A stretch of DNA of 64,000 nt, taken from the NCBI RefSeq assembly GCF_018882325.1, contig NZ_JACVOQ010000002.1, forward strand, positions 231,561 through 295,560, given 5' to 3'. Positions within the stretch are counted from its first letter, which is position 1. Each line of letters begins with the position of its first letter. Below are positions 8,502 to 17,285 of the stretch, piece after piece. The stretch comes from Polynucleobacter sp. 78F-HAINBA. GTDB lineage: Bacteria; Pseudomonadota; Gammaproteobacteria; Burkholderiales; Burkholderiaceae. The position numbers and the translations under genes were made by a program. Below the pieces are notes generated by a model that was not told the origin of the DNA, did not search any database, and saw only the letters and a program-made list of their open reading frames with translations.

Positions 8502-10943
8502 ATGAGTGAAAACAAGATTATTAAAAAAGTAGCCATCCTGGGTGCTGGCGTCATGGGCGCACAGATTGCCGCCCAATGCATTAATGTTGGGTTACCAGTT
8601 GTCTTATTTGACCTGCCGGGAAAATCGGATGATGGCAAACCAGTTCATAAAAATGCGATTGCCCTTAAGGCTATTGAGAATCTTAAGAAACTCAAGCCCG
8701 CCCCTTTAGGCCTTGCGAGTGATGCTAATTTGATTCAGGCAGCCAACTATGAAGATGACTTGGGGTTGTTAGCCGACTGTGATCTCATAATTGAAGCGAT
8801 TGCAGAGCGTTTAGATTGGAAGCATGCTCTCTATGAGAAAGTTGCCCCGCATATTCCAGCGCATGCATTATTTGCCACCAATACGTCTGGCCTACCTATT
8901 GGCGAACTAGCTAAGGGTTTCTCAGGCGATCTAAAGAAACGCTTTTGCGGTGTGCATTTCTTTAATCCACCGCGCTACATGCATTTACTGGAACTCATTC
9001 CTGCCGCCGATACTGATGCAGTAGCATTAGATGCGCTAGAGACATTTATGACATCTACCATGGGTAAAGGTGTTGTCAGAGCTAAAGACACACCAAACTT
9101 TATTGGTAATCGCGTAGGCGTGTTCTCAATTTTGGCGGTCTTTGCTGAAGCGCAAAAGTTTGGTCTTGGGTTTGATGCGGTGGATGCAATCACTGGCAGC
9201 AAACTAGGTCGCGCCAAATCAGCGACCTTTAGAACTAGCGACGTTGTTGGCTTAGATACCATGGCTCATGTAATCAAAACCATGGAGAACTCTCTACAAG
9301 GGGATCCCTTCTCAACTCTATTTAAAATTCCAGACGTAGTAACTCAGCTTATTGCCAAAGGCGCCTTAGGCCAAAAGGCAAAGGCAGGCTTCTATCGAAA
9401 AGACGGTAAGAATGTTCTTGTACTGGATGCCGCTACCGGTGAATACAAGCCCTCCACCGCAACTATTGAACCTTTAATTGAGCGTATTCTGAAAAAGCCA
9501 ATTGCTGAGCGCCTTGAGTTACTCCGTGATACCGATGAACCACAAGCGCAATTCCTATGGGCTATTTATCGTGACATCTTTCACTATTGCGCGATTCACT
9601 TGGGTGAGATTGCACAATCTGCCCGTGAAATCGATTTTGCAATGCGTTGGGGTTATGGCTGGAATCTAGGACCCTTTGAGGACTGGCAAGCTGCCGGTGT
9701 AACGCAAGTGGCTAACTGGATCAAGGAAGATATTGATGCTGGCAAAACACTCAGCAAGGAACCATTACCAGCTTGGCTGTTTAGCGGTCCCGTAGCTGAT
9801 AAGCAAGCTTTCCACACTCCTGAAGGCTCATGGTCTGCATCTGAAAATAAATACATTCCACGCTCTTCCTTGCCGGTTTATCAAAAGCAAGTATTCAGAG
9901 CACCATTATTGGGAGATGGTTCACCAGATCCTAAAACTGCGGGCACTACTATTTTTGAAAATACCGACTTCCGCGCTTGGGTCGATGCCAATCAACCTGA
10001 GGTCTTAATTGCATCCTTCCGCTCGAAGATGAATACCTTTAGCCCAGACGTATTAAGCGGCCTACAAAAGGCCGTAGAGATTGCAGAAGCAAACTACGCG
10101 GGATTAGTCATCTGGCAGCCGACATCCTTAAAGCTTGGTACTCCTGGCGGACCCTTCTCTGCAGGCGCCAATTTAGAAGCTGCTATGCCTATGGTTATGA
10201 AAGGCGGCCCCGCTGGAGTTGAGCCATTCGTCAAAGAGTTTCAAGATACGATGATGAAAATCAAATACTCCCAAGTGCCTGTAGTTGCCGCAGTCTCTGG
10301 TATTGCCCTAGGGGGTGGTTGTGAATTAGTTCTCCAATCTGCGCGCAGAGTTGCTGCTATGGAAAGCTATATTGGCCTGGTGGAAGTTGGTGTTGGCTTA
10401 TTACCTGCTGGTGGCGGACTTAAAGAAGCAGCCATTCGTGCGGCTCAAGGCGTTGCGCTTGCTGGGAACACCAATTATTTGGATTTTACCAAAGCCGCTT
10501 TTGAAAATGCTGCAATGGCTAAGGTTTCTTCATCAGCTCAAGAAGCAATGAAGATGGCTTACCTCCAAAAGGGTGACATTATCGTTGCAAACGTCTATGA
10601 ATTACTGGCTTTGGCACAAGATCAAGTCAAAGCAATGCGCTACTCCGGATACAGACCTCCTATACCAACCTTAATACCGGTTGGTGGCCGTTCTGTTGCC
10701 GCCACCGTGATGGGTCAAGTAGTCAATATGCGTGACGGTGGCTTTATCTCTGAACACGATGCGCACATTGCTCAGAAGATCATTCAGATCATTACTGGTG
10801 GCGATGTCGATGCAGGAACGCTTGTTACTGAAGAGTGGCTGCTCAAACTGGAGCGCCAGGCATTTGTGGAGCTCATTGGTCACCCTAAATCCATGGAACG
10901 GATTATGGGTATTCTCCAAACTGGCAAGCCTGTTAGAAACTAA
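8502..10943 (+). CDS. 3-hydroxyacyl-CoA dehydrogenase / enoyl-CoA hydratase, bifunctional
   Basis: A two-domain beta-oxidation enzyme of 813 residues. The NAD-binding hydroxyacyl-CoA dehydrogenase half is N-terminal (VAILGAGVMGAQIA at residues 9-22, GNRVGVFS near 205), and the crotonase-like hydratase half is C-terminal (GIALGGGCEL near residue 602, with its oxyanion-hole glycines). This order is the reverse of E. coli FadB/FadJ and matches the FadN type. It sits between acyl-CoA dehydrogenase and thiolase and completes a full beta-oxidation cycle with them. Translation starts at an ATG 10 bases after the upstream stop. Confidence 0.93.
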   Translation: MSENKIIKKVAILGAGVMGAQIAAQCINVGLPVVLFDLPGKSDDGKPVHKNAIALKAIENLKKLKPAPLGLASDANLIQAANYEDDLGLLADCDLIIEAIAERLDWKHALYEKVAPHIPAHALFATNTSGLPIGELAKGFSGDLKKRFCGVHFFNPPRYMHLLELIPAADTDAVALDALETFMTSTMGKGVVRAKDTPNFIGNRVGVFSILAVFAEAQKFGLGFDAVDAITGSKLGRAKSATFRTSDVVGLDTMAHVIKTMENSLQGDPFSTLFKIPDVVTQLIAKGALGQKAKAGFYRKDGKNVLVLDAATGEYKPSTATIEPLIERILKKPIAERLELLRDTDEPQAQFLWAIYRDIFHYCAIHLGEIAQSAREIDFAMRWGYGWNLGPFEDWQAAGVTQVANWIKEDIDAGKTLSKEPLPAWLFSGPVADKQAFHTPEGSWSASENKYIPRSSLPVYQKQVFRAPLLGDGSPDPKTAGTTIFENTDFRAWVDANQPEVLIASFRSKMNTFSPDVLSGLQKAVEIAEANYAGLVIWQPTSLKLGTPGGPFSAGANLEAAMPMVMKGGPAGVEPFVKEFQDTMMKIKYSQVPVVAAVSGIALGGGCELVLQSARRVAAMESYIGLVEVGVGLLPAGGGLKEAAIRAAQGVALAGNTNYLDFTKAAFENAAMAKVSSSAQEAMKMAYLQKGDIIVANVYELLALAQDQVKAMRYSGYRPPIPTLIPVGGRSVAATVMGQVVNMRDGGFISEHDAHIAQKIIQIITGGDVDAGTLVTEEWLLKLERQAFVELIGHPKSMERIMGILQTGKPVRN

Positions 10944-10960
10944 TTTACCGAGATATCACT

Positions 10961-12157
10961 ATGAAAAATATTCAAGACGCATATATCGTTGCTGCCACTC
11001 GCAGTGCCGTTGGTAGATCTGGGCGAGGTGCATTAAAAAATACTCGTCCGGATGACTTACTTGGCAACGCCTTACAACATATTCTGACGCAAGTACCCAC
11101 CCTAGATCCCAAAGCCATTGAGGATGCCATTATTGGCTGTGCCATGCCAGAAGGTCAACAAGGATTGAATGTGGCCCGCATTGGATTACTCCTAGGTGGT
11201 CTACCAAATACTATTGGCGGTATTACTGTCAACCGTTTCTGCTCGTCTGGATTAAATGCCATTGCTATGGCAGCTGACCGCATTCGGGTTGGCGAAGCGG
11301 ATGTGATGATTGCTGGCGGTGTTGAGTCAATGAGTATGGTTCCCATGGGTGGCAACTCTCCATCGATGTCACCAGAAATCTTTATGGCCGATGAAAACAT
11401 TGGTATTGCTTACGGTATGGGCTTAACCGCCGAGAAAGTTGCGCAACAATGGAAGATCAGTCGCGAAGATCAAGATGCTTTTGCATTTCATTCTCATCAA
11501 AAGGCTATGGCCGCACAAGCCGCCGGTGAATTTAACTCTGAAATCTTTCCTGTCAAGGTTGCCCATCGCTCGATGAATCTGGATAAAGGCCAAGTGGATA
11601 TACAGTGGCGTGAATTTTTGAAAGACGAAGGCCCACGGATCGATACCTCGCTTGAAGGGTTGGCGAAACTCAAATCTCCATTCGCCGCTAGAGGTAGCGT
11701 GACCGCTGGCAATAGCTCACAAACCTCTGATGGTGTTGGCGCACTCATCTTAGCCAGTGAAAAAGCGATCAAGACCTTTGGCCTCACTCCTTTGGCACGT
11801 TTTGTAAGTTTTGCCGTCAAAGGCGTTGCCCCGGAGATTATGGGCATCGGCCCTAAAGAGGCTATTCCAGCTGCGTTAAAACTGGCTGGACTCAATTTGC
11901 AGGATTTGGACTGGATCGAGTTAAACGAAGCGTTTGCAGCCCAGTCTTTAGCGGTCATTCGAGATCTTGGTTTGGATCAAAGCAAAGTCAATCCTTTGGG
12001 TAGCGCTATTGCTCTTGGACATCCTTTGGGCGCAACAGGCGCCATCCGAGCTGCAACAGCGATTCATGCGCTACAGAGACGTAATCTTAAACACGCCATG
12101 GTGACGATGTGCGTTGGTACCGGTATGGGCGCTGCTGGAATATTTGAGCGTTGCTAA
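10961..12157 (+). CDS. fadA: Acetyl-CoA C-acyltransferase (3-ketoacyl-CoA thiolase)
   Basis: A 398-residue thiolase performing the last step of beta-oxidation, releasing acetyl-CoA. The nucleophile Cys94 lies in NRFCSSGLNA, the NEAFAAQ motif with its His-pocket Asn/Glu is at about 325, GHPLGATGA follows, and the C-terminal CVGTGMGAAG motif carries the second active-site Cys. Length fits degradative thiolases of the FadA/FadI group; the symbol is given by role and operon position. It lies 17 bases after the fadB-like gene. Confidence 0.92.
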   Translation: MKNIQDAYIVAATRSAVGRSGRGALKNTRPDDLLGNALQHILTQVPTLDPKAIEDAIIGCAMPEGQQGLNVARIGLLLGGLPNTIGGITVNRFCSSGLNAIAMAADRIRVGEADVMIAGGVESMSMVPMGGNSPSMSPEIFMADENIGIAYGMGLTAEKVAQQWKISREDQDAFAFHSHQKAMAAQAAGEFNSEIFPVKVAHRSMNLDKGQVDIQWREFLKDEGPRIDTSLEGLAKLKSPFAARGSVTAGNSSQTSDGVGALILASEKAIKTFGLTPLARFVSFAVKGVAPEIMGIGPKEAIPAALKLAGLNLQDLDWIELNEAFAAQSLAVIRDLGLDQSKVNPLGSAIALGHPLGATGAIRAATAIHALQRRNLKHAMVTMCVGTGMGAAGIFERC

Positions 12158-12188
12158 TCAGCTTTTATCAAAAATGGGAGACATCAGA

Positions 12189-12644
12189 ATGTTAAAAAAA
12201 CAAATCATTCTATCGGCCTGTATTCTTGGTCTGATTGCTGGCAATACGTATGCTCAAGCTACCGATCCAGCTATTGGGGTTTGGAAAACAATTGACGATA
12301 AAACCAATCAACCGGCTTCCTTAATTAAGATTGAAGAGGCCAATGGGTTTTTACAGGGCACCATCATCAAAACATTCCCAGCCCCAGGCGAAACGCCGCT
12401 AGTTTATTGCAATCTGTGCAAAGACGATCGTAAAGATAAGCCTCTTATTGGCATGAAAATCATGAGTGATCTTAAGCAAGATGGGGCAGGCACTTGGTCA
12501 GATGGAAAAATCTTAGACCCAAAGAATGGCGAAACCTACAAAGTTAAGGTTGCAACTGAAGATGGCAAAAAGATGGATGTCCGCGGCTATATTGGCATTC
12601 CATTATTAGGTCGCACCCAAGTTTGGTACAAAGCTGAGCAGTAA
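12189..12644 (+). CDS. DUF2147 family secreted protein
   Basis: A 151-residue protein with a signal peptide (MLKKQIILSACILGLIAGNTYAQA, cleavage probably after YAQA or TYA) and a mature domain beginning DPAIGVWKTIDDKTNQPASL. That opening and the later Y-C-N-L-C and GYIGIPLLGRTQVW blocks are hallmarks of DUF2147, a lipocalin-like beta-rich periplasmic family of unknown function often near lipid genes. The ATG at 12189 is chosen because it gives the signal peptide; a longer reading frame overlaps fadA. It sits inside the fatty-acid operon. Confidence 0.82.
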   Translation: MLKKQIILSACILGLIAGNTYAQATDPAIGVWKTIDDKTNQPASLIKIEEANGFLQGTIIKTFPAPGETPLVYCNLCKDDRKDKPLIGMKIMSDLKQDGAGTWSDGKILDPKNGETYKVKVATEDGKKMDVRGYIGIPLLGRTQVWYKAEQ

Positions 12645-12665
12645 TCTACAGATCATTTAAAAAAT

Positions 12666-13646
12666 ATGAGCAATCAACCTCTTCCAGAAGTTCTACGCAA
12701 ACATTTGGCGGATGGTAATTTACCCGTCATTGCAGCCCCACTTTTTATTATCAGCAATCCTAAATTAGTGATTGCCCAGTGCAAAGCGGGTGTGATTGGC
12801 TCTATGCCAGCCCTCAATGCCAGACCTGCTGAACAGCTTGAAGAATGGTTGATTGAAATTACTACTGCCTTAGCGGAATACAACAGAGAACACCCGGATA
12901 AGCCAGCCGCACCTTTTGCCATTAATCAAATTGTGCACAAGAGCAACGATCGTCTTGAACATGATATGGCGCTATGCGTCAAATACAAAGTACCCATCAT
13001 CATTACCTCCCTTGGTGCACGCGAAGAAATTAATACTGCCGCACATAGCTATGGCGGAATCGTATTGCATGACATCATCAATAATGCTTTTGCTAAAAAG
13101 GCGAAAGAAAAAGGTGCTGATGGCTTAATTGCAGTTGCAGCTGGTGCTGGTGGACATGCCGGCATTAAAAGTCCTTTTGCATTAATTCAGGAAATTCGGG
13201 AATGGTTTAAAGGACCATTAGTACTGAGTGGCTCCATTGCTACTGGCGGTGCAGTTTTAGCAGCCCAGGCCATAGGCGCTGACTATGCGTATATCGGCTC
13301 TGCATTTATTGCCACTGAAGAAGCGCGTGCGAGTGAAGACTATAAGCAAGCAGTGGTTGATTGCAACTCAGATGATATTATCTTGAGCAACCTTTTTACT
13401 GGTGTTTCTGGGAACTATTTAGCACCCTCTATTCGCAATGCTGGCTTGGATCCAGATAATCTTCCAGAAAGCGATCCGAGCAAAATGAACTTTGGTGGCG
13501 CAGCCCAGAAAGCCTGGAAAGATATTTGGGGCTGTGGTCAAGGTATTGGCGCCGTAAAAGCAGTTACGCCTACAGCGCAGTTTGTTGCTCGATTAAAAGT
13601 TGAATATGATCAAACTAAAGCAATTTTGCTTAAAGGTGCAGCGTAG
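12666..13646 (+). CDS. Nitronate monooxygenase family protein (second copy)
   Basis: A 326-residue FMN-dependent TIM-barrel enzyme, clearly paralogous to the protein encoded at 2281-3255: both begin with an APxF motif followed by LVxAQCKAGxxGSxPALNARP, and both contain the GAGGHAG motif (here near residue 158). It is embedded between DUF2147 and enoyl-CoA hydratase genes in the beta-oxidation operon. A role in fatty-acid or nitro-compound oxidation is inferred from context only; members of this family have been found to oxidise nitronates or to reduce flavins. Confidence 0.85.
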   Translation: MSNQPLPEVLRKHLADGNLPVIAAPLFIISNPKLVIAQCKAGVIGSMPALNARPAEQLEEWLIEITTALAEYNREHPDKPAAPFAINQIVHKSNDRLEHDMALCVKYKVPIIITSLGAREEINTAAHSYGGIVLHDIINNAFAKKAKEKGADGLIAVAAGAGGHAGIKSPFALIQEIREWFKGPLVLSGSIATGGAVLAAQAIGADYAYIGSAFIATEEARASEDYKQAVVDCNSDDIILSNLFTGVSGNYLAPSIRNAGLDPDNLPESDPSKMNFGGAAQKAWKDIWGCGQGIGAVKAVTPTAQFVARLKVEYDQTKAILLKGAA

Positions 13647-13651
13647 ATCAC

Positions 13652-14416
13652 ATGATTAATCACCATCTGTCTGACGGGATTCTGAAGATATTACTGAACC
13701 GTTCTGAGAAAAAGAACGCATTTACTAATGCAATGTATCGTGAACTTACACAGACACTCTTTGATGGAGATCAAAACCCTCAAGTGAAGGTGATGTTGAT
13801 CTCTGGGGCTGGCAATGCCTTTTCAGCAGGTAACGATATTGTGGATTTCATGCAATCGCCGATTACACATGAAGATGCGCCACCCATTAATTTGTTAAAG
13901 GCGCTAGCAGGACTAACTAAGCCTTTAATCGCAGCAGTTGATGGAGTTGCGGTTGGCATTGGGGCAACATTACTGTTTCATTGCGATTTGGTATACGCGC
14001 AGAAGAATGCTCGTTTTATATTTCCTTTCGTTTCCTTGGGCTTGGTTCCAGAGGGTGCGGTCTCATTATTGCTACCACGTCTCGCTGGCCATCAAAAGGC
14101 TTCAGAAATATTGCTTTTTGGTGAACCCATCAGCGCTGATGAAGCCCATCAAATTGGATTTGTAAACAAAGTAATTTCAGAACCATCTGCACTGCCTTAT
14201 GCGGAGCAGAGAGCCAAAAAACTAACTACCTTATCCTCCGGATCAGTCTCAAGAACGAAGTCTTTGTTAAAAGAGGGTGAACTTAAGGCTGCAGTACTCA
14301 ATCAAATTGATATTGAAGGCAAGCACTTCATCGATAGACTCCATAGTCCAGCAGCAAAAGAAGCGCTGACCTCCTTTTTAGAAAAGCGCACCCCCAATTT
14401 TGATGGGCTAGATTAG
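13652..14416 (+). CDS. Enoyl-CoA hydratase/isomerase
   Basis: A 254-residue crotonase-superfamily protein. The N-terminal NRSEKKNAFT motif, the oxyanion-hole region SGAGNAFSAGNDIVDFM (residues about 51-66) and the GVAVGIGATLLFHCDLVYA block (about 98-117) identify the family. The FPFVSLGLVPEGAVSLLLPRLAG region is typical of the hydratase or isomerase members, so it may handle unsaturated or unusual acyl-CoAs that the bifunctional enzyme cannot. It is the last gene of the TetR-led operon; its stop overlaps the convergent GMC gene by four bases. Confidence 0.88.
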   Translation: MINHHLSDGILKILLNRSEKKNAFTNAMYRELTQTLFDGDQNPQVKVMLISGAGNAFSAGNDIVDFMQSPITHEDAPPINLLKALAGLTKPLIAAVDGVAVGIGATLLFHCDLVYAQKNARFIFPFVSLGLVPEGAVSLLLPRLAGHQKASEILLFGEPISADEAHQIGFVNKVISEPSALPYAEQRAKKLTTLSSGSVSRTKSLLKEGELKAAVLNQIDIEGKHFIDRLHSPAAKEALTSFLEKRTPNFDGLD

Positions 14417-16011
14417 CGACCTGCTCGGATCAGGTCTACTGCTTTTTCAGCGATAGCAATGATGGGAGCATTAGTATTGCCTCCGATTAGGGTTGGCATG
14501 ATCGAGCCATCAACCACCCTTAGCCCCTCCATGCCATGAACTTTTAAGTTTGCATCAACTACTGCCATTGCATCATGGCCCATCTTGCAGGTGCCCACTG
14601 GGTGATAGACCGTATCAGCCCGCTCCCGAATAATCTTCCGAATGTCATCATCTGTTTTTACATTAGGTGTAAAGACATCTTTTTTGCGTATCTTAGTAAA
14701 CGAGGGGGCATCCATTAGTTGTTTGGTCAGCTTATAACCTTTAACTAGGGTTTCCAAATCCTCTTCTTCAGCCAAAAAAGCTGGATCAATTAATGGTGCG
14801 TCTTGCATACTGTTACTAGCTAGCGTAATCTGCCCACGGCTCTTAGGCCTCAGAACGCATACATGACACGAATAGCCATGGGCCATATGTAATTTACGAG
14901 CATGATCTTCCACTAAGCTAACTACAAAATGCAATTGCACATCTGGCGCCTCAAGACTGGGATCTGTTTTGAGGAAGCCGCCCGCCTCTGCAAAGTTGGT
15001 GGCAATCATACCTTCGCGTGAACGAACATACTTGATAATTTCACCAGTCAATTTAACCGTACCACCTAAAGAAATGCCGATCAGATCAAGGCTATCTGCT
15101 GAATAGCCAAAAATAAAGTCTGGATGGTCTTGAAGATTTTGACCTACACCAGGCAAATCATGGATAACTGGTATATCGAATTTCTTTAACTCTTGAGCAG
15201 GCCCCACCCCTGAAACCATGAGTAATTGTGGGGAATGGAAGGCGCCTGCACACAGAATAACTTCTTTGTTAGCGCGCATGATGTGCTGTTTACCACCCTG
15301 CATATAGCTCACGCCCACAGCGCGCTTACCTTCGAACAAAATACACTCAACCTGAATACCAGTTTGCACATTTAAATTTTTTCGTTTACCCATATGGGGG
15401 TGTAAATAGCCACGCGCTGCACTCCAGCGCTCACCATTTTTATGGGTAACTTGATAAATCCCTAAACCCTCTTGCTCAGCACCATTGAAGTCTTCCGTAA
15501 CCGGAAATCCGGCTTCCTTGGCTGCATTCAAATAGATTTGCTGAAAAGGATTATGTGACTGCAGATTTGATACAGATAAAGGGCCATCAATACCGTGGAA
15601 GGAATTCTGAATTGTGGTGTTGTTTTCGCTTTTCTTAAAGTAAGGAAGTAGCTCGTCATATGACCAGCCTATATTGCCAAGCGCTGCCCAGTGATCGTAA
15701 TCAGAGCGATGCCCTCTGGTGTAAATCATGGCATTAATCGCCGAAGAGCCACCTAAACACTTTCCTCTGGGCTGATATCCTCGACGGCCGTTTAAGCCCT
15801 TCTGGGGTACCGTTTGAAAGGCATAGTTATTGATTGATGTGGGTAACATAGCTACGGCAGCCGCAGGCGTTTTAACGACCCAGCTATCACCATTACCGCC
15901 AGCCTCCAGCAATACAACGCTAGTGCCGGCATCCTCGCTAAGTCGTCCTGCCATCACACTACCAGCAGACCCACCACCCACGACAATGTAATCAAAGGCC
16001 TGAGACTTCAT
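14413..16011 (-). CDS. GMC-type alcohol dehydrogenase (choline dehydrogenase/AlkJ-like)
   Basis: FAD-dependent glucose-methanol-choline oxidoreductase of 532 residues. The dinucleotide-binding motif VVGGGSAGSVMAGRLSE is near residues 10-26, GGSSAINAMIYTRG (GMC signature 1) near 87-100, and the C-terminal YHPVGTCKMG with its active-site His and the GNTNAPIIAIAEKA signature are present. It is translationally coupled (ATGA overlap) to alkB upstream. By analogy with AlkJ it probably oxidises the primary alcohols produced by AlkB and passes electrons to quinone. Confidence 0.88.
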   Translation of the reverse strand: MKSQAFDYIVVGGGSAGSVMAGRLSEDAGTSVVLLEAGGNGDSWVVKTPAAAVAMLPTSINNYAFQTVPQKGLNGRRGYQPRGKCLGGSSAINAMIYTRGHRSDYDHWAALGNIGWSYDELLPYFKKSENNTTIQNSFHGIDGPLSVSNLQSHNPFQQIYLNAAKEAGFPVTEDFNGAEQEGLGIYQVTHKNGERWSAARGYLHPHMGKRKNLNVQTGIQVECILFEGKRAVGVSYMQGGKQHIMRANKEVILCAGAFHSPQLLMVSGVGPAQELKKFDIPVIHDLPGVGQNLQDHPDFIFGYSADSLDLIGISLGGTVKLTGEIIKYVRSREGMIATNFAEAGGFLKTDPSLEAPDVQLHFVVSLVEDHARKLHMAHGYSCHVCVLRPKSRGQITLASNSMQDAPLIDPAFLAEEEDLETLVKGYKLTKQLMDAPSFTKIRKKDVFTPNVKTDDDIRKIIRERADTVYHPVGTCKMGHDAMAVVDANLKVHGMEGLRVVDGSIMPTLIGGNTNAPIIAIAEKAVDLIRAGR

Positions 16012-17174
16012 TGTTGATTACTCCAGTGATTCATCAGCTTTGATCTAGCTGAAGGCTGTATATTGATTTTGCTCATATCCCCAGCGTAATGGCGCACTAC
16101 CCGTCTGTCCATTAAGGCAAACCAGAGGGGCGGGCAATACGCCAAGGTAATCATGGATGCATAACCACCTGGCAATTGAGGAGCCTCTCCAAAATGACGT
16201 AATGCTTGATAACGTCTAGTTGGATGAGCATGATGATCAGAATGGCGCTGTAGGTGATACAACAAAATATTTCCGACTATATGGTTACTGTTCCAAGAGT
16301 GCTCTGGTGCACAGCGCACGTACCCACCATTTTGATCTTTTTGACGTAACAGACCGTAGTGCTCTACATAGTTCACAACTTCCAACATCGAGGCAGCGTA
16401 GATGCCCTGAAGGACAAGAAAGATTAGTGCCGCCCATCCCAACCAAAATATGAGAGCACCGTACAAGAGAATCGTGAGAGACCAAGCTTGGAGATTTTCA
16501 TTCTGAATACTCCAAACGACCCTCCCTTTTCTTTTTAAGCGTTCTCGCTCTAATTCCCATGCGGAAATTAGGCTGCCCAATACAGTACGCGGCAGAAATG
16601 CCCAAAAACTTTCCCCCATACGGGCGCTAGCAGGATCCTCTGGTGTTGCCACCCGCTTATGATGGCCGCGGTTATGTTCCACAAAGAAGTGGCCATACAT
16701 ACTGGAGGCTAATGCCAATTTAGAAAGCCAGCGATCTACGGACTCTTGTTTATGCCCTAACTCATGAGCAGTTCCAATGCCAATACCATTGGTAGATCCC
16801 ACAGTAAATACTAGGGCGATGTAGGCATACCAATCTAAAGACTGAGTCGCTGCCAGCCAAGTTCCATAGACTGTGCCAATGAGCTGAAAGGGAACATAAA
16901 CCCAAACCAGCGCGCGATAAAAGAAATCTTTATTTAAGCTCTCGACAGCGGATTCCGGAGGATTGCTAAAGTCTTCACTAAAAGTCAGATCTAAGATAGG
17001 GATGGCGATATGAATGATGGCTGGGGCAAAAAGCAAATAGAGCCAATGACCGGTCAATACGAATGCCAGAATAGAGGCGGTAAAAGCAAATGGAATGGTT
17101 GGGCTCAATAACCAAAGCCAGCGCTTATCATTCCACTCTGGACCTTGGATTGTTGTTATGCCGTTCATAACCAC
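16008..17174 (-). CDS. alkB: Alkane 1-monooxygenase
   Basis: Integral-membrane non-haem diiron hydroxylase of 388 residues that converts alkanes to 1-alkanols. All diagnostic histidine boxes are visible: HELGH (137-141), EHNRGHH followed by KRVATPEDPASA (166-184), NYVEH (268-272) and LQRHSDHHA (308-316), and several hydrophobic segments precede and separate them. GTG at 17174 is favoured as start because GGAGGC lies 6 bases upstream of it; an ATG at 17168 is the alternative. No rubredoxin is fused or encoded nearby, so electrons must come from a partner elsewhere. It overlaps the GMC dehydrogenase gene. Confidence 0.92.
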   Translation of the reverse strand: MVMNGITTIQGPEWNDKRWLWLLSPTIPFAFTASILAFVLTGHWLYLLFAPAIIHIAIPILDLTFSEDFSNPPESAVESLNKDFFYRALVWVYVPFQLIGTVYGTWLAATQSLDWYAYIALVFTVGSTNGIGIGTAHELGHKQESVDRWLSKLALASSMYGHFFVEHNRGHHKRVATPEDPASARMGESFWAFLPRTVLGSLISAWELERERLKRKGRVVWSIQNENLQAWSLTILLYGALIFWLGWAALIFLVLQGIYAASMLEVVNYVEHYGLLRQKDQNGGYVRCAPEHSWNSNHIVGNILLYHLQRHSDHHAHPTRRYQALRHFGEAPQLPGGYASMITLAYCPPLWFALMDRRVVRHYAGDMSKINIQPSARSKLMNHWSNQQ

Positions 17175-17285
17175 ATCTTAGCCTCCACTCAAAAAAATTG
17201 CTTGATTTGATGGCCTGCATTTCTAGGCGCTATGCTCAGAGTACCTTAGTGAAATCCCTAATGATGGAGCGCCATTAAAGCCTCA

